Assembly: GCF_026625125.1 (NCBI RefSeq)
Contig: NZ_CP113097.1
Coordinates: 4,822,001-4,886,000, forward strand
Direction of reading: 5' to 3'
From: Pseudomonas putida
GTDB lineage: Bacteria > Pseudomonadota > Gammaproteobacteria > Pseudomonadales > Pseudomonadaceae
Length of the DNA stretch: 64,000 nucleotides
Positions 26,564 to 34,909 of this stretch are shown in pieces. Position 1 is the stretch's first letter. Every line of letters begins with the position of its first letter. The notes under the pieces were generated by a model. It had not been told where the DNA came from, ran no database searches, and saw only the letters and a list, made by a program, of their open reading frames with translations. The position numbers and the translations under genes are program-made.

Positions 26564-26640
26564 GAACGTCCATGCTGGAAACGATCCATCCGGCTCAAGT
26601 ACTGAGTAGGCGAACCAAAGTGGGGATACGGAGGACGTTC
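26564..26640 (+). ncRNA. Candidate structured 5' leader (cis-regulatory RNA) of speC
   Basis: GAACGTCC (26564-26571) and GGACGTTC (26633-26640) are perfectly complementary over 8 bp. They would close a 77-base domain that begins at the predicted transcription start. Inside, GCTGG (26574-26578) can pair with CCGGC (26590-26594) around an 11-base loop. The strand after the closing helix leads, 47 bases later, to the speC start. No known riboswitch class is recognised. It may be an attenuator or regulatory leader sensing polyamines or ornithine, which is inference only. Confidence 0.4.
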
Positions 26641-26687
26641 AGTTTGCAGCCACTTATCTTTTCAGTTTGCCCATGGAGTCCCTGAGC

Positions 26688-27851
26688 ATGTCGATCCAGG
26701 TCGAAGACTATTTCGCGCGTGACACCTTCCAGAAAATGAAGGCGTTCGCCGACAAGCAGGAAACCCCGTTCGTACTCATCGATACCCAGATGATCAGCCA
26801 GGCCTACGACGACCTGCGCGCCGGTTTCGAGTTCGCCAAGGTCTACTACGCGGTCAAGGCCAACCCGGCGGTCGAGATCATCGACCTGCTCAAAGAGAAA
26901 GGCTCGAGCTTCGACATCGCCTCGATCTATGAGCTGGACAAGGTCATGGGCCGTGGCGTCAGCGCCGACCGCATCAGCTACGGCAACACCATCAAGAAGT
27001 CCAAGGACATCCGTTACTTCTTTGAAAAAGGTGTGCGCCTGTACGCCACCGATTCAGAAGCCGACCTGCGCAACATCGCCAAGGCCGCCCCGGGCTCCAA
27101 GGTCTACGTACGCATCCTGACCGAAGGCTCCACCACCGCCGACTGGCCGCTGTCGCGCAAGTTCGGCTGCCAGACCGACATGGCCATGGACCTGCTGATC
27201 CTGGCCCGCGACCTGGGCCTGGTGCCATACGGCATTTCCTTCCACGTGGGTTCGCAACAGCGCGACATCAGTGTGTGGGACGCCGCGATCGCCAAGGTCA
27301 AAGTGATCTTCGAGCGCCTGAAGGAAGAAGACGGCATCGAGCTGAAGCTGATCAACATGGGTGGCGGCTTCCCGGCCAACTACATCACCCGCACCAACAG
27401 CCTGGAAACCTACGCTGAAGAGATCATCCGCTTCCTGAAGGAAGACTTCGGTGACGACCTGCCGGAAATCATCCTTGAGCCAGGCCGCTCGCTGATCGCC
27501 AACGCCGGTATCCTAGTCAGCGAAGTCGTGCTGGTTGCGCGCAAATCGCGTACCGCTGTCGAGCGCTGGGTGTACACCGATGTGGGCAAATTCTCCGGCC
27601 TGATCGAAACCATGGACGAGTCCATCAAGTTCCCGATCTGGACCGAAAAGAAAGGCGAGATGGAAGAAGTGGTCATCGCCGGCCCGACCTGTGACAGCGC
27701 CGACATCATGTACGAGCACTACAAGTACGGCCTGCCGCTGAACCTGGCGATCGGTGACCGCCTCTACTGGCTATCGACCGGTGCCTACACCACCAGCTAC
27801 AGCGCAGTGGAATTCAACGGCTTCCCGCCGCTGAAGGCCTACTACCTATAA
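26688..27851 (+). CDS. speC: Ornithine (or ornithine/lysine) decarboxylase, PLP fold III
   Basis: This 387-residue enzyme of the alanine-racemase-fold decarboxylases converts ornithine to putrescine with pyridoxal phosphate. The PLP Lys is 57 in YYAVKANP. Other hallmarks are FHVGSQ, GGGFP, EPGRSLIANAG (phosphate binding) and the catalytic Cys near 335 in PTCDSADIMYEH. The length equals the short pseudomonad SpeC and differs from the large E. coli fold-I enzyme. The ATG at 26688 is chosen because GGAG lies 9 bases upstream; ATG 26673 and TTG 26667 are poorer. It is monocistronic, with its own promoter, leader and terminator. Dual ornithine/lysine specificity cannot be excluded. Confidence 0.93.
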   Translation: MSIQVEDYFARDTFQKMKAFADKQETPFVLIDTQMISQAYDDLRAGFEFAKVYYAVKANPAVEIIDLLKEKGSSFDIASIYELDKVMGRGVSADRISYGNTIKKSKDIRYFFEKGVRLYATDSEADLRNIAKAAPGSKVYVRILTEGSTTADWPLSRKFGCQTDMAMDLLILARDLGLVPYGISFHVGSQQRDISVWDAAIAKVKVIFERLKEEDGIELKLINMGGGFPANYITRTNSLETYAEEIIRFLKEDFGDDLPEIILEPGRSLIANAGILVSEVVLVARKSRTAVERWVYTDVGKFSGLIETMDESIKFPIWTEKKGEMEEVVIAGPTCDSADIMYEHYKYGLPLNLAIGDRLYWLSTGAYTTSYSAVEFNGFPPLKAYYL

Positions 27852-27857
27852 TGCAGA

Positions 27858-27881
27858 ACGGGGCCGAAAGGCCCCGTTTTC
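27858..27881 (+). terminator. Intrinsic terminator of speC
   Basis: ACGGGGCC and GGCCCCGT form an 8-bp stem with a GAAA loop and are followed by TTTTC. It lies 7 bases after the speC stop codon. Confidence 0.85.
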
Positions 27882-27897
27882 ATTGGTGCCTGGCTTG

Positions 27898-28126
27898 GCC
27901 CCATCGCCGGCAAGCCGGCTCCCACCCCGACCGCGCAGTTCTTCAGGCCTGCGCTTTGTCTGTGGAAGCAATTCCTAATGGCCGGCGCAAATCCATGTGG
28001 AAGCAATTTCTAAAGACCAGCGCAAATCCATGTGGAAGCAATTTCTAAAGACCAGCGCAAATCCATGTGGAAGCAATTTCTAAGGGCCGGCGCAAATCCG
28101 TGGGAGCCGGCTTGCCGGAGATGGGG
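27898..28126. repeat. Composite REP pair with expanded interior
   Basis: The outer palindromic arms GCCCCATCGCCGGCAAGCCG (from 27898) and CGGCTTGCCGGAGATGGGGC (ending 28126) are inverse copies. The interior starts like the element at 25968-26103 (GACCGCGCAGTTCTTCAGG) but then contains four tandem 35-bp units. It lies between the speC terminator and the convergent Sel1-repeat gene. Confidence 0.8.
27961..28100 (+). repeat. Four tandem 35-bp repeats
   Basis: Units begin at 27961, 27996, 28031 and 28066, each starting TGTGGAAGCAATT and ending GCGCAAATCC. The two middle units are identical; the first and last differ at a few positions (for example ATGGCCGGC and AGGGCCGGC in place of AAAGACCAGC). 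This is a minisatellite-like expansion within a REP pair. Copy number is likely to vary between strains. Confidence 0.9.
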
Positions 28127-28141
28127 CCAGTGCCGACACCA

Positions 28142-28891
28142 TCACACCTGGCGCTGTTCTATCTCAGCGGCATACCGCGCCGCAAAGGCCATCAACCCTG
28201 GCCCAGCCCCCTGCAAGGTCACCAACGCACTGCGCAAAAAATTCAGGTTGCCCTCAACCCGCGCCCGCTCCAGCCACGGCCCCACTTCGGCCATCTGGCC
28301 ACGCTCGGCCAGCACCATCGCCAAACTGAACATTCCACGAAAATCCCCCGCCTCGGCCGATCGCCGATACCAGCGCACCGCCCGCACCGGACTTGGCGCC
28401 GTAGCGATACCCTGCTCCAGGTAACGCCCATACAGGTTCATCGACTTGGCATGCCCCAGCTGCGCAGCCTTCTGGTAGCACATCAATGCCTGCGCCTGAT
28501 TGGCCGGCACCCCACGCCCGGTAGCCAGCAGGTTGCCCAGGTTATACAACCCCCAGTCCAGCCCGGCATCGGCCGCGCGGGCATAGTGAACCGCAGCCTG
28601 TGCCACATTCACCTCGCCACCCCAACCATGCTCCAGGCACCGCCCGAGCATATTGTGCGCCATGGCACTGCCACCCTGGGCGGCAATACCGAACCAGCGC
28701 CGGGCCACTCCGGCATCCGCTTCGATGCCGCGGCCGTCGAGCAGGATCTGCCCGAGCAGCAACTGCGCCTCGATCACGCCCTGCCCTGCCGCCGCGAGAA
28801 TGGCCTGGGCGGCTTTGCCCGGGCTATCTTCGAGCATGGCCTTCAGGCCGGCGACATCCACCACTTCTTCACGGCGCAACGGATAGGACAC
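28142..28891 (-). CDS. Sel1-repeat (SLR/TPR-like) protein
   Basis: This 249-residue helical repeat protein has several Sel1-like units with the A-x-x-x-L-G-x-x-x-x-x-G pattern. Examples are EAQLLLGQILLDGRGIEAD, AMAHNMLGRCLEHGWGG and WGLYNLGNLLATGRGVPANQ. No signal peptide is apparent. Such proteins serve as scaffolds for protein-protein contacts. It starts 3 bases after the stop of piuC on the same strand, as in the P. aeruginosa piu region, and is therefore probably iron-regulated with it. Its direct role is unknown. Confidence 0.8.
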   Translation of the reverse strand: MSYPLRREEVVDVAGLKAMLEDSPGKAAQAILAAAGQGVIEAQLLLGQILLDGRGIEADAGVARRWFGIAAQGGSAMAHNMLGRCLEHGWGGEVNVAQAAVHYARAADAGLDWGLYNLGNLLATGRGVPANQAQALMCYQKAAQLGHAKSMNLYGRYLEQGIATAPSPVRAVRWYRRSAEAGDFRGMFSLAMVLAERGQMAEVGPWLERARVEGNLNFLRSALVTLQGAGPGLMAFAARYAAEIEQRQV

Positions 28892-28894
28892 GGC

Positions 28895-29575
28895 TCAGAC
28901 CTCTGCCCAGCGGCGCAGCAGGTTATGGTAGGTGCCAGTCAATTGCAGCAACGAGGGGTGCTCCGGCACATCGGCAGTGAGTTGCTGGATGGCATTGTCC
29001 ATCTCGAACAGCAACGCACGCTGGCTGTCCTCCCGCACCAGGCTCTGGGTCCAGAAGAACGCCGCATAACGCACGCCGCGCGTCACCGGGTTGACCTTGT
29101 GCAGGCTCGTGCCCGGGTACAGCACCAGGTCACCGGCCGCCAGCTTGACCTGTTGCTCGCCATAGGTGTGTTGGATCACCAACTCGCCACCGTCGTAGCT
29201 GTCCGGATCGCTGAGAAAAAGCGTAGAGGAAAGGTCAGTGCGCACCCGCTCCGGGCTGCCTTTGGGCTGGCGCAGGGCATTGTCGATGTGGAAGCCGAAG
29301 TTGCCACCCTCACGGTAGCAGTTGATCAGCGGCGGGAAGACTTTGTGCGGCAGCGCCGCCGACATGAACCGCGGCGTTTTCCACAGGCGGTCGATCAGCG
29401 CGCTACCGATTTCCTTCGCCAGCGCGTGGCCTTCTGGCAGCTGCAAGTTGTGCTTGGCCTTGGCCGACTGATAGCCGGCCGTGACCTTGCCATCGGCCCA
29501 GTCAGCCTGCTCCAGTGCCGCGCGAATGCGGGCAAGCTCGTCGGCGTCGAACAGGCCGGGAATATGAAGCAGCAT
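28895..29575 (-). CDS. piuC: PiuC, PKHD-type Fe(II)/2-oxoglutarate-dependent hydroxylase
   Basis: This 226-residue PKHX/PiuC-family dioxygenase has the double-stranded beta-helix iron site His96-x-Asp98 (GFHIDNA) and distal His159 (SLHKVNP). Arg169 (GVRYAA) is the likely 2-oxoglutarate anchor. The family is linked to siderophore-dependent iron uptake, although its substrate is not settled. It is divergent from piuA across a region with Fur-box-like sequences and is followed by the Sel1 gene. The ATG at 29575 begins [18 protein letters not shown]. Confidence 0.92.
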   Translation of the reverse strand: MLLHIPGLFDADELARIRAALEQADWADGKVTAGYQSAKAKHNLQLPEGHALAKEIGSALIDRLWKTPRFMSAALPHKVFPPLINCYREGGNFGFHIDNALRQPKGSPERVRTDLSSTLFLSDPDSYDGGELVIQHTYGEQQVKLAAGDLVLYPGTSLHKVNPVTRGVRYAAFFWTQSLVREDSQRALLFEMDNAIQQLTADVPEHPSLLQLTGTYHNLLRRWAEV

Positions 29576-29605
29576 GGCGGCAGCACCGTAACGAATTGTA
29601 AAGAA

Positions 29606-29624
29606 GCCAATGATATTGATTCCC
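29606..29624. promoter_or_regulatory. Fur-box-like site near piuC
   Basis: GCCAATGATATTGATTCCC matches the 19-bp Fur consensus at 13 positions by my count. It lies about 30 bp upstream of the piuC ATG, where Fur with iron would block transcription. The assignment is by pattern and context only. Confidence 0.55.
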
Positions 29625-29711
29625 TTTTACGCCGCACAAGCCCTTTCTGCACCCGAGACGTTTCAGCTTCCTTTGACCGTAAAGAAAATTTGTAAAGATT
29701 GTAAATTCGCA

Positions 29712-29730
29712 GTGAATGGTAACGACTCTC
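29712..29730. promoter_or_regulatory. Second Fur-box-like site near piuA
   Basis: GTGAATGGTAACGACTCTC matches the 19-bp Fur consensus at 12 positions. It lies about 70 bp upstream of the piuA ATG. With the first site, it would let Fur control both divergent transcripts. Confidence 0.5.
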
Positions 29731-29796
29731 AATTGTGACCTACAATCACTTGCATTATGATCCGCGGCCTTCACACCTTGGGGAAGGTCCATAACA

Positions 29797-32079
29797 ATGC
29801 GTCAATACGTGCCATCTGCAGTGAGTTCGCCACGCCTGGTCGTGTCCGCCATCGGCGTCGCCCTGAGCGCTTCGTCCGCCTACGCCGCCGATCCCGCTAC
29901 CAGCAGTGCCATTACCCTCGATGCCACCAGCGTCAACGGCAAGGCCGAGCAGGCCAGCACCGATTACAAGGTCGAGAAGGCCTCCTCGCAGAAGTACACC
30001 GCACCGTTGGTGGACACCCCGCGCTCGGTTACCGTCATCCCCCAGCAAGTCATCAAGGACACCAACGCCCTGAGCCTGCAGGATGCCCTGCGCACCGTAC
30101 CGGGCATTACCTTTGGTGCAGGCGAAGGCGGCAACCCGCAAGGCGACCGCCCGTTCATTCGTGGTTTCGACGCCCAGGGTGACACCTACCTGGACGGTGT
30201 CCGCGATACCGGCGCGCAAACCCGTGAAATCTTCGCCATCGAATCGGTGGAAGTGGCCAAAGGCCCCAACTCGGCCATCGGTGGCCGCGGCGCGGCAGGC
30301 GGCACCATCAACCTGGTGAGCAAGCGTGCACACCTGGGCAACTCCCTGGACGGTGCCTGGACCTGGGGCAGCGACCAGACCCAACGCTACACCTTCGACG
30401 GCAACTACCAGTTCAGCGACACCGCTGCCGGCCGGCTCAACCTGATGACCCACGAGAGCAACGTCGCCGGCCGTGACAAGGTCAACTATGACCGCTGGGG
30501 TATCGCCCCCTCCCTGGCCTTCGGCCTGGGCACGCCAACCCGCGTCAACCTCGACTATTACCACCTGGAAAGCGACGACCTGCCGGATTCGGGCATCCCG
30601 TACAGCATCCCGACCGGAGGCAGCGGCGCACGTACCTCGGCGCACCCGAGCAAGCCGATCGACGGCGGCGACAGCGACAACTTCTATGGCCTGACCGGTC
30701 GCGACTTCCGCAAGACCCGTGTGGACATCGCCACTATCGCCGTGGAACACGACCTGAGCGAATCGTTGACCATCAAGAACACCCTGCGTCATGGCAACAG
30801 CATGCAGGACTATATCCTGACCCAGCCAGACGACAGCATTGGCAACGTCAACAACAACGGCGTATGGCGGCGTGCCAACACCCGTGTGGGCAACACGGCC
30901 ACCACCACCAACCAGACCGACCTGTTCGGTGAGTTCTTCGTGGGCGGTTTCAAGAACAGCTTCTCCACAGGGGTCGAGTTCAGCAAGGAGGACTCGGACC
31001 GCCAGAGCTACACAGTGTCGCCAAACAGCAAGCTCACCTGCACCGGCCCGAGCAATGGTGGCAGCTGTACATCGCTGAGCGACCCGAACCCCGACGATGT
31101 CTGGGATGGCACTATCTCGCGCAACTACGCCGGCACCAAAACCAGCAGCAAGACCCGTGCAATCTACGCCTTCGACACGCTGGAGCTGACGCCTGAGTGG
31201 TTGTTGAACATGGGCCTGCGTTACGACCACTTTGACACGAAGTTCCGCACGTACGATGCCTCGGGCGCGACAGTGGTGAACAAGAACGGCGTTCAGACCA
31301 AAGGCCGCGACACCAGCGAGTTCTTCACCGGCCAGCTGGGCCTGGTCTGGAAACCGGCTGAGAACGGCAGCATCTACGTTTCCTATGCCACTTCCGCCAC
31401 CCCGCCCGGGGCGATGCTCGGCGAGGGAACCGAAGGCAACCCGCTGTCGGGCACCACCGACCGTGGTGGCAACATCCTGGCCAGCGACATGGAGCCGGAA
31501 GAAACCACCAACTACGAAATCGGCACCAAGTGGGATCTGCTCGACGAGCGCCTGTCCCTGGCCGCCGCGTTGTTCCGCACCGAAAAGGAAAACGCCCGTG
31601 TGCAGGTGGACACCACCACCTACGAAAACGTCGGCGAAACCCGCGTGCAAGGCATCGAACTGTCGGCCAGCGGCAAGCTTACCGACAAGTGGCAAGTGTT
31701 CGCCGGCTACACCTACCTGCAGGCCCGCCAGGTCGACGGCGGCCCGCTGGGCAAGGCCAACGACGGCAACCAGTTGCCGAACACGCCGAACAACAGCGCC
31801 AGCCTGTGGACCACGTACTCGATCACCCCGAAACTGACGGTCGGCGGCGGCGCGTTCTATGTGGATGACGTCTACGGCAACGTGGCCAACACCACCATGG
31901 TCGACAGCTATGTACGTTACGACGCCATGGCCGCCTACAAGCTGACCAAGAACATCGACCTGCAACTGAACGTGCAGAACCTCACCAATGAGGTGTACTA
32001 CGACAAGGCGTTTTCCACCCACTTCGCCAACCAGGCGGCGGGCCGGACCGCATTGCTGACCACCAGCGTCCACTTCTGA
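29797..32079 (+). CDS. piuA: PiuA, TonB-dependent catechol-type siderophore receptor
   Basis: This 760-residue outer-membrane receptor has a signal peptide ending AYA-AD (residue 30). The plug domain contains DTPRSVTVIPQQVIKDTNAL, LQDALRTVPGITFGAGEGG and RGFDAQGDTYLDGVRD. The barrel ends with TNEVYYDKAFSTHFANQAAGRTALLTTSVHF, and the C-terminal Phe suits Bam-dependent assembly. The sequence pattern matches PiuA/Fiu, which import iron bound to catechols. It is upstream of piuB on the same strand, divergent from piuC and probably Fur-repressed. A terminator hairpin follows the stop. Confidence 0.93.
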   Translation: MRQYVPSAVSSPRLVVSAIGVALSASSAYAADPATSSAITLDATSVNGKAEQASTDYKVEKASSQKYTAPLVDTPRSVTVIPQQVIKDTNALSLQDALRTVPGITFGAGEGGNPQGDRPFIRGFDAQGDTYLDGVRDTGAQTREIFAIESVEVAKGPNSAIGGRGAAGGTINLVSKRAHLGNSLDGAWTWGSDQTQRYTFDGNYQFSDTAAGRLNLMTHESNVAGRDKVNYDRWGIAPSLAFGLGTPTRVNLDYYHLESDDLPDSGIPYSIPTGGSGARTSAHPSKPIDGGDSDNFYGLTGRDFRKTRVDIATIAVEHDLSESLTIKNTLRHGNSMQDYILTQPDDSIGNVNNNGVWRRANTRVGNTATTTNQTDLFGEFFVGGFKNSFSTGVEFSKEDSDRQSYTVSPNSKLTCTGPSNGGSCTSLSDPNPDDVWDGTISRNYAGTKTSSKTRAIYAFDTLELTPEWLLNMGLRYDHFDTKFRTYDASGATVVNKNGVQTKGRDTSEFFTGQLGLVWKPAENGSIYVSYATSATPPGAMLGEGTEGNPLSGTTDRGGNILASDMEPEETTNYEIGTKWDLLDERLSLAAALFRTEKENARVQVDTTTYENVGETRVQGIELSASGKLTDKWQVFAGYTYLQARQVDGGPLGKANDGNQLPNTPNNSASLWTTYSITPKLTVGGGAFYVDDVYGNVANTTMVDSYVRYDAMAAYKLTKNIDLQLNVQNLTNEVYYDKAFSTHFANQAAGRTALLTTSVHF

Positions 32080-32092
32080 AGCAACAGCCCGG

Positions 32093-32123
32093 AGCCCCGT
32101 TCATTCCTGTGAGCGGGGCTTTT
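32093..32123 (+). terminator. Intrinsic terminator between piuA and piuB
   Basis: AGCCCCG (32093-32099) and CGGGGCT (32114-32120) pair over 7 bp and are followed by TTT. It would reduce read-through from piuA into piuB. Confidence 0.7.
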
Positions 32124-32184
32124 GCGTATCAAGGCATAATGCACGCCGCGCCAGGCGCGGCAGCAATACAAGGTGATCGATGTG

Positions 32185-34737
32185 GTGAAGAAGACACTGT
32201 TCCAATTGCACTGGTTCTTTGGCATCACCGCCGGCCTGGTGCTGGCCTTGATGGGCATTACCGGGGCGCTCTATTCGTTCCAGGAAGAACTCCTGCGTGC
32301 CTTCAACGCCGATGTCTTGAACGTCGAGGTCCGCGCCGAGGGTGTGCTGCCTCCGGCTGAGCTGGTGCGCCGGGTCGAGGCCGCTCAAGGCGACAAAGTG
32401 TCGATGCTGTGGGTAGATGTACGCGAAGGCAACGCCGCACGGGTGTTCTTCACACCACCACCGGGCGAGCGCCGCGGTGAGCTGCGCTATGCCGACCCCT
32501 ATACCGGTGAGCTCAAGGGCCAGGCCGCAGGGCAAGACTTCTTCAAACTGATGCTCACCCTGCACCAGTTCCTTGCCATGGGTGACACGGGCCGGCAAAT
32601 CACGGGGGCCTGCACCCTGATGCTGGTGTTTTTCTGCCTTTCCGGCCTGTACCTGCGCTGGCCGCGCAAAGCCCTGAACTGGCGCACCTGGCTGACCTTT
32701 GACTGGGCAAAAAAAGGCCGCGCCTTCAATTGGGACCTGCACGCCGTTGCAGGCACCTGGTGCCTGCTGTTCTACCTTCTGTTCGCGCTGACCGGGCTGT
32801 TCTGGTCCTACGAATGGTACCGCGAAGGCCTGAACAGGCTGCTGGCCGACGCCCCTGCCGCAGGGCAGCAGCACAAGCGCGGCGAAGGCCGTGGCCGCCA
32901 TGGGCCGCAGAAGGTGGACAAGAACGCGCCGCCGCTGGTGGTCGACTACGACGCCATCTGGGCCAGCCTGAAAAACGCTGCCGGCCCACGCCTTGCCATG
33001 TACAACCTGCGTCTTCCCCCTGCCGGGGGCCAGCCCGCCAGCCTGTTCTACCTGCTCGACAGCGCTGCGCACCCACGCGCCTTCGATACCCTGACCCTGG
33101 ACCCGGCCACCGGCCAGGTGAAAAGCCACGACCGCTACAGCGAAAAATCCTTCAAGGCCCAGCTGTTGCAAAGTGTCTATGCCTTGCACGTGGGTGAATA
33201 CTTCGGCCTGCCGGGGCGGATCATCGTCACCCTCGCCAGCCTGACCATGCCGCTGTTCTTCGTCACCGGTTGGCTGCTGTACCTCGATCGCCGCCGCAAA
33301 AAACGCCAGGTCCGCGCGGCCCGTGGCAGCGTCGACAGCACTGCCGGCACCGGCGACAGCTGGTTGATCGGCTTTGCCAGCCAGAGCGGTTTCGCCGAGC
33401 AACTGGCCTGGCAGAGCGCCGGCCAGCTGCAGGCGGCAGGGTTGCCGGTGCAAGTACGTGCGCTTGCCGATCTGGGCGAAGAGGACCTGCGCCAGACGCG
33501 CCGCGCGCTGTTCGTCGTCAGTACGTTCGGTGACGGCGAGGCGCCTGACAGCGCCCGAGCCTTCGAGCGCAAGGTGCTGGGCCAGCCTTGGGCGCTGAGC
33601 GGCCTCAGCTATGCCGTGCTGGCGCTCGGTGATCGCCAGTACCCGCACTTCTGCGGCTTTGCCCGGCGCTTACAGGCATGGCTCGGCGAGCGCGGTGCCA
33701 GCACGGCGTTCAGCCCGGTGGAGGTGGACAACGCCGACCAGGCGGCCCTGCAGCAATGGCAACAGGAGCTGGCACAGCTGACTGGCGCCCAGCCCGTCGC
33801 TGCCTGGCAACCGCCAAGTTTCGGCAACTGGACCTTGGTCAGCCGCGAACGGCTCAACCCTGGCAGCCAAGGGCAAGCGGTCTACCTGATCGGTCTGCGC
33901 TGCGAAGCGCCCGCCAGCTGGGAGGCCGGTGACCTGGTTGAAATTCTGCCGCTCAATGGCCAGCCACGCGTGGAGGCATTCCTCAGCGGCCTGGCCGTCG
34001 ACGCCAACGCTACGGTGCAGCTTCACGGCCTGAACGAGACCCTCGCCCAGGCCCTGGCAGGCCGCCAGCTACCCACCCAGCGGGAGCACCTGATCGGCTT
34101 GCAACCACAAGCCCTGATCGATGCGCTGGTTCCGATCGGCAGCCGCGAATATTCCATCGCCTCGATCGCCAGCGATGGTGTGCTGGAACTGATCGTACGC
34201 CAGGAGCGTCACCCCGATGGCACCCTTGGCCTGGGCTCTGGCTGGCTGACTGAATACCTGCCAGTCGCTGGCACCCTTGGCCTGCGCCTGCGCCGCAACA
34301 GTGGTTTCCATTTGCCCGAAAGCGCCGCGCCGATGATCCTGATCGGCAACGGCACAGGCATTGCGGGCCTGCGCAGCCTGCTGCGGGCGCGGGTCAATGC
34401 CGGCGAGCAGCGCAACTGGCTGTTGTTCGGCGAGCGTAACCGCGCGCATGACCTGCTGTGTGGCGATGAGCTGCAAGGCTGGCTGGCTAACGGCGACCTG
34501 GCGCGGCTGGACCTGGCGTTCTCGCGCGATCAGGCCGAGAAGGTGTATGTGCAGGATGTATTGCTGCAGCAGGCCGAAGCGTTCAAGCGCTGGGTTGCCG
34601 ATGGGGCTTATGTGTATGTCTGCGGCAGCCTGCAAGGGATGGCGGCCGGTGTCGATGCGGCGCTCAAAGGCATGCTCGGCGAAGCGGTTGTCGAGCAGTT
34701 GATCGAAGATGGGCGTTATCGGCGGGATGTTTACTGA
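32185..34737 (+). CDS. piuB: PiuB, PepSY membrane - flavodoxin - FAD/NAD(P)H reductase fusion
   Basis: This protein of about 850 residues joins two modules. The first (about 1-385) is a PepSY/TM iron-uptake membrane domain with several spans, including [20 protein letters not shown] and [12 protein letters not shown], and paired His residues ([26 protein letters not shown]). The second has a flavodoxin domain (about 395-525, [28 protein letters not shown]). An FAD/NADP ferredoxin-reductase-like tail follows ([39 protein letters not shown]). It would pass NAD(P)H electrons across the inner membrane, plausibly to reduce siderophore-bound ferric iron. GTG 32185 has AAGGTGAT about 7 bases upstream; GTG 32182 or 32173 are alternatives. 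Confidence 0.88.
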   Translation: MKKTLFQLHWFFGITAGLVLALMGITGALYSFQEELLRAFNADVLNVEVRAEGVLPPAELVRRVEAAQGDKVSMLWVDVREGNAARVFFTPPPGERRGELRYADPYTGELKGQAAGQDFFKLMLTLHQFLAMGDTGRQITGACTLMLVFFCLSGLYLRWPRKALNWRTWLTFDWAKKGRAFNWDLHAVAGTWCLLFYLLFALTGLFWSYEWYREGLNRLLADAPAAGQQHKRGEGRGRHGPQKVDKNAPPLVVDYDAIWASLKNAAGPRLAMYNLRLPPAGGQPASLFYLLDSAAHPRAFDTLTLDPATGQVKSHDRYSEKSFKAQLLQSVYALHVGEYFGLPGRIIVTLASLTMPLFFVTGWLLYLDRRRKKRQVRAARGSVDSTAGTGDSWLIGFASQSGFAEQLAWQSAGQLQAAGLPVQVRALADLGEEDLRQTRRALFVVSTFGDGEAPDSARAFERKVLGQPWALSGLSYAVLALGDRQYPHFCGFARRLQAWLGERGASTAFSPVEVDNADQAALQQWQQELAQLTGAQPVAAWQPPSFGNWTLVSRERLNPGSQGQAVYLIGLRCEAPASWEAGDLVEILPLNGQPRVEAFLSGLAVDANATVQLHGLNETLAQALAGRQLPTQREHLIGLQPQALIDALVPIGSREYSIASIASDGVLELIVRQERHPDGTLGLGSGWLTEYLPVAGTLGLRLRRNSGFHLPESAAPMILIGNGTGIAGLRSLLRARVNAGEQRNWLLFGERNRAHDLLCGDELQGWLANGDLARLDLAFSRDQAEKVYVQDVLLQQAEAFKRWVADGAYVYVCGSLQGMAAGVDAALKGMLGEAVVEQLIEDGRYRRDVY

Positions 34738-34762
34738 TCAGGGGTTGATGCAGCCAGCACCG

Positions 34763-34900
34763 GCACCATCGCCGGCAAGCCGGCTCCCACTCTAATGTGG
34801 ACTGCCCCCAAGAAGTTGGACAGCAATCCAATGTCTTGGGGCAGTCCGCTATCTTGAGCCTGCGCCGCACCGGTGGGAGCCGGCTTGCCGGCGATTGGCC
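34763..34900. repeat. Composite REP pair enclosing a 50-bp transposon-like hairpin (copy 2)
   Basis: Outer REP arms at 34765-34791 and 34873-34899 are inverse copies. Between them, 34798-34846 is a near-perfect inverted repeat: TGGACTGCCCCCAAGAAGTT pairs with its partner ending CTTGGGGCAGTCC around a CAGCAA centre. The following TCTTGAGCCTGCGCC is also shared with copy 1 at 1393-1527. The element fills the convergent piuB/hydrolase gap. Confidence 0.8.
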
Positions 34901-34909
34901 GGTGCAGAC

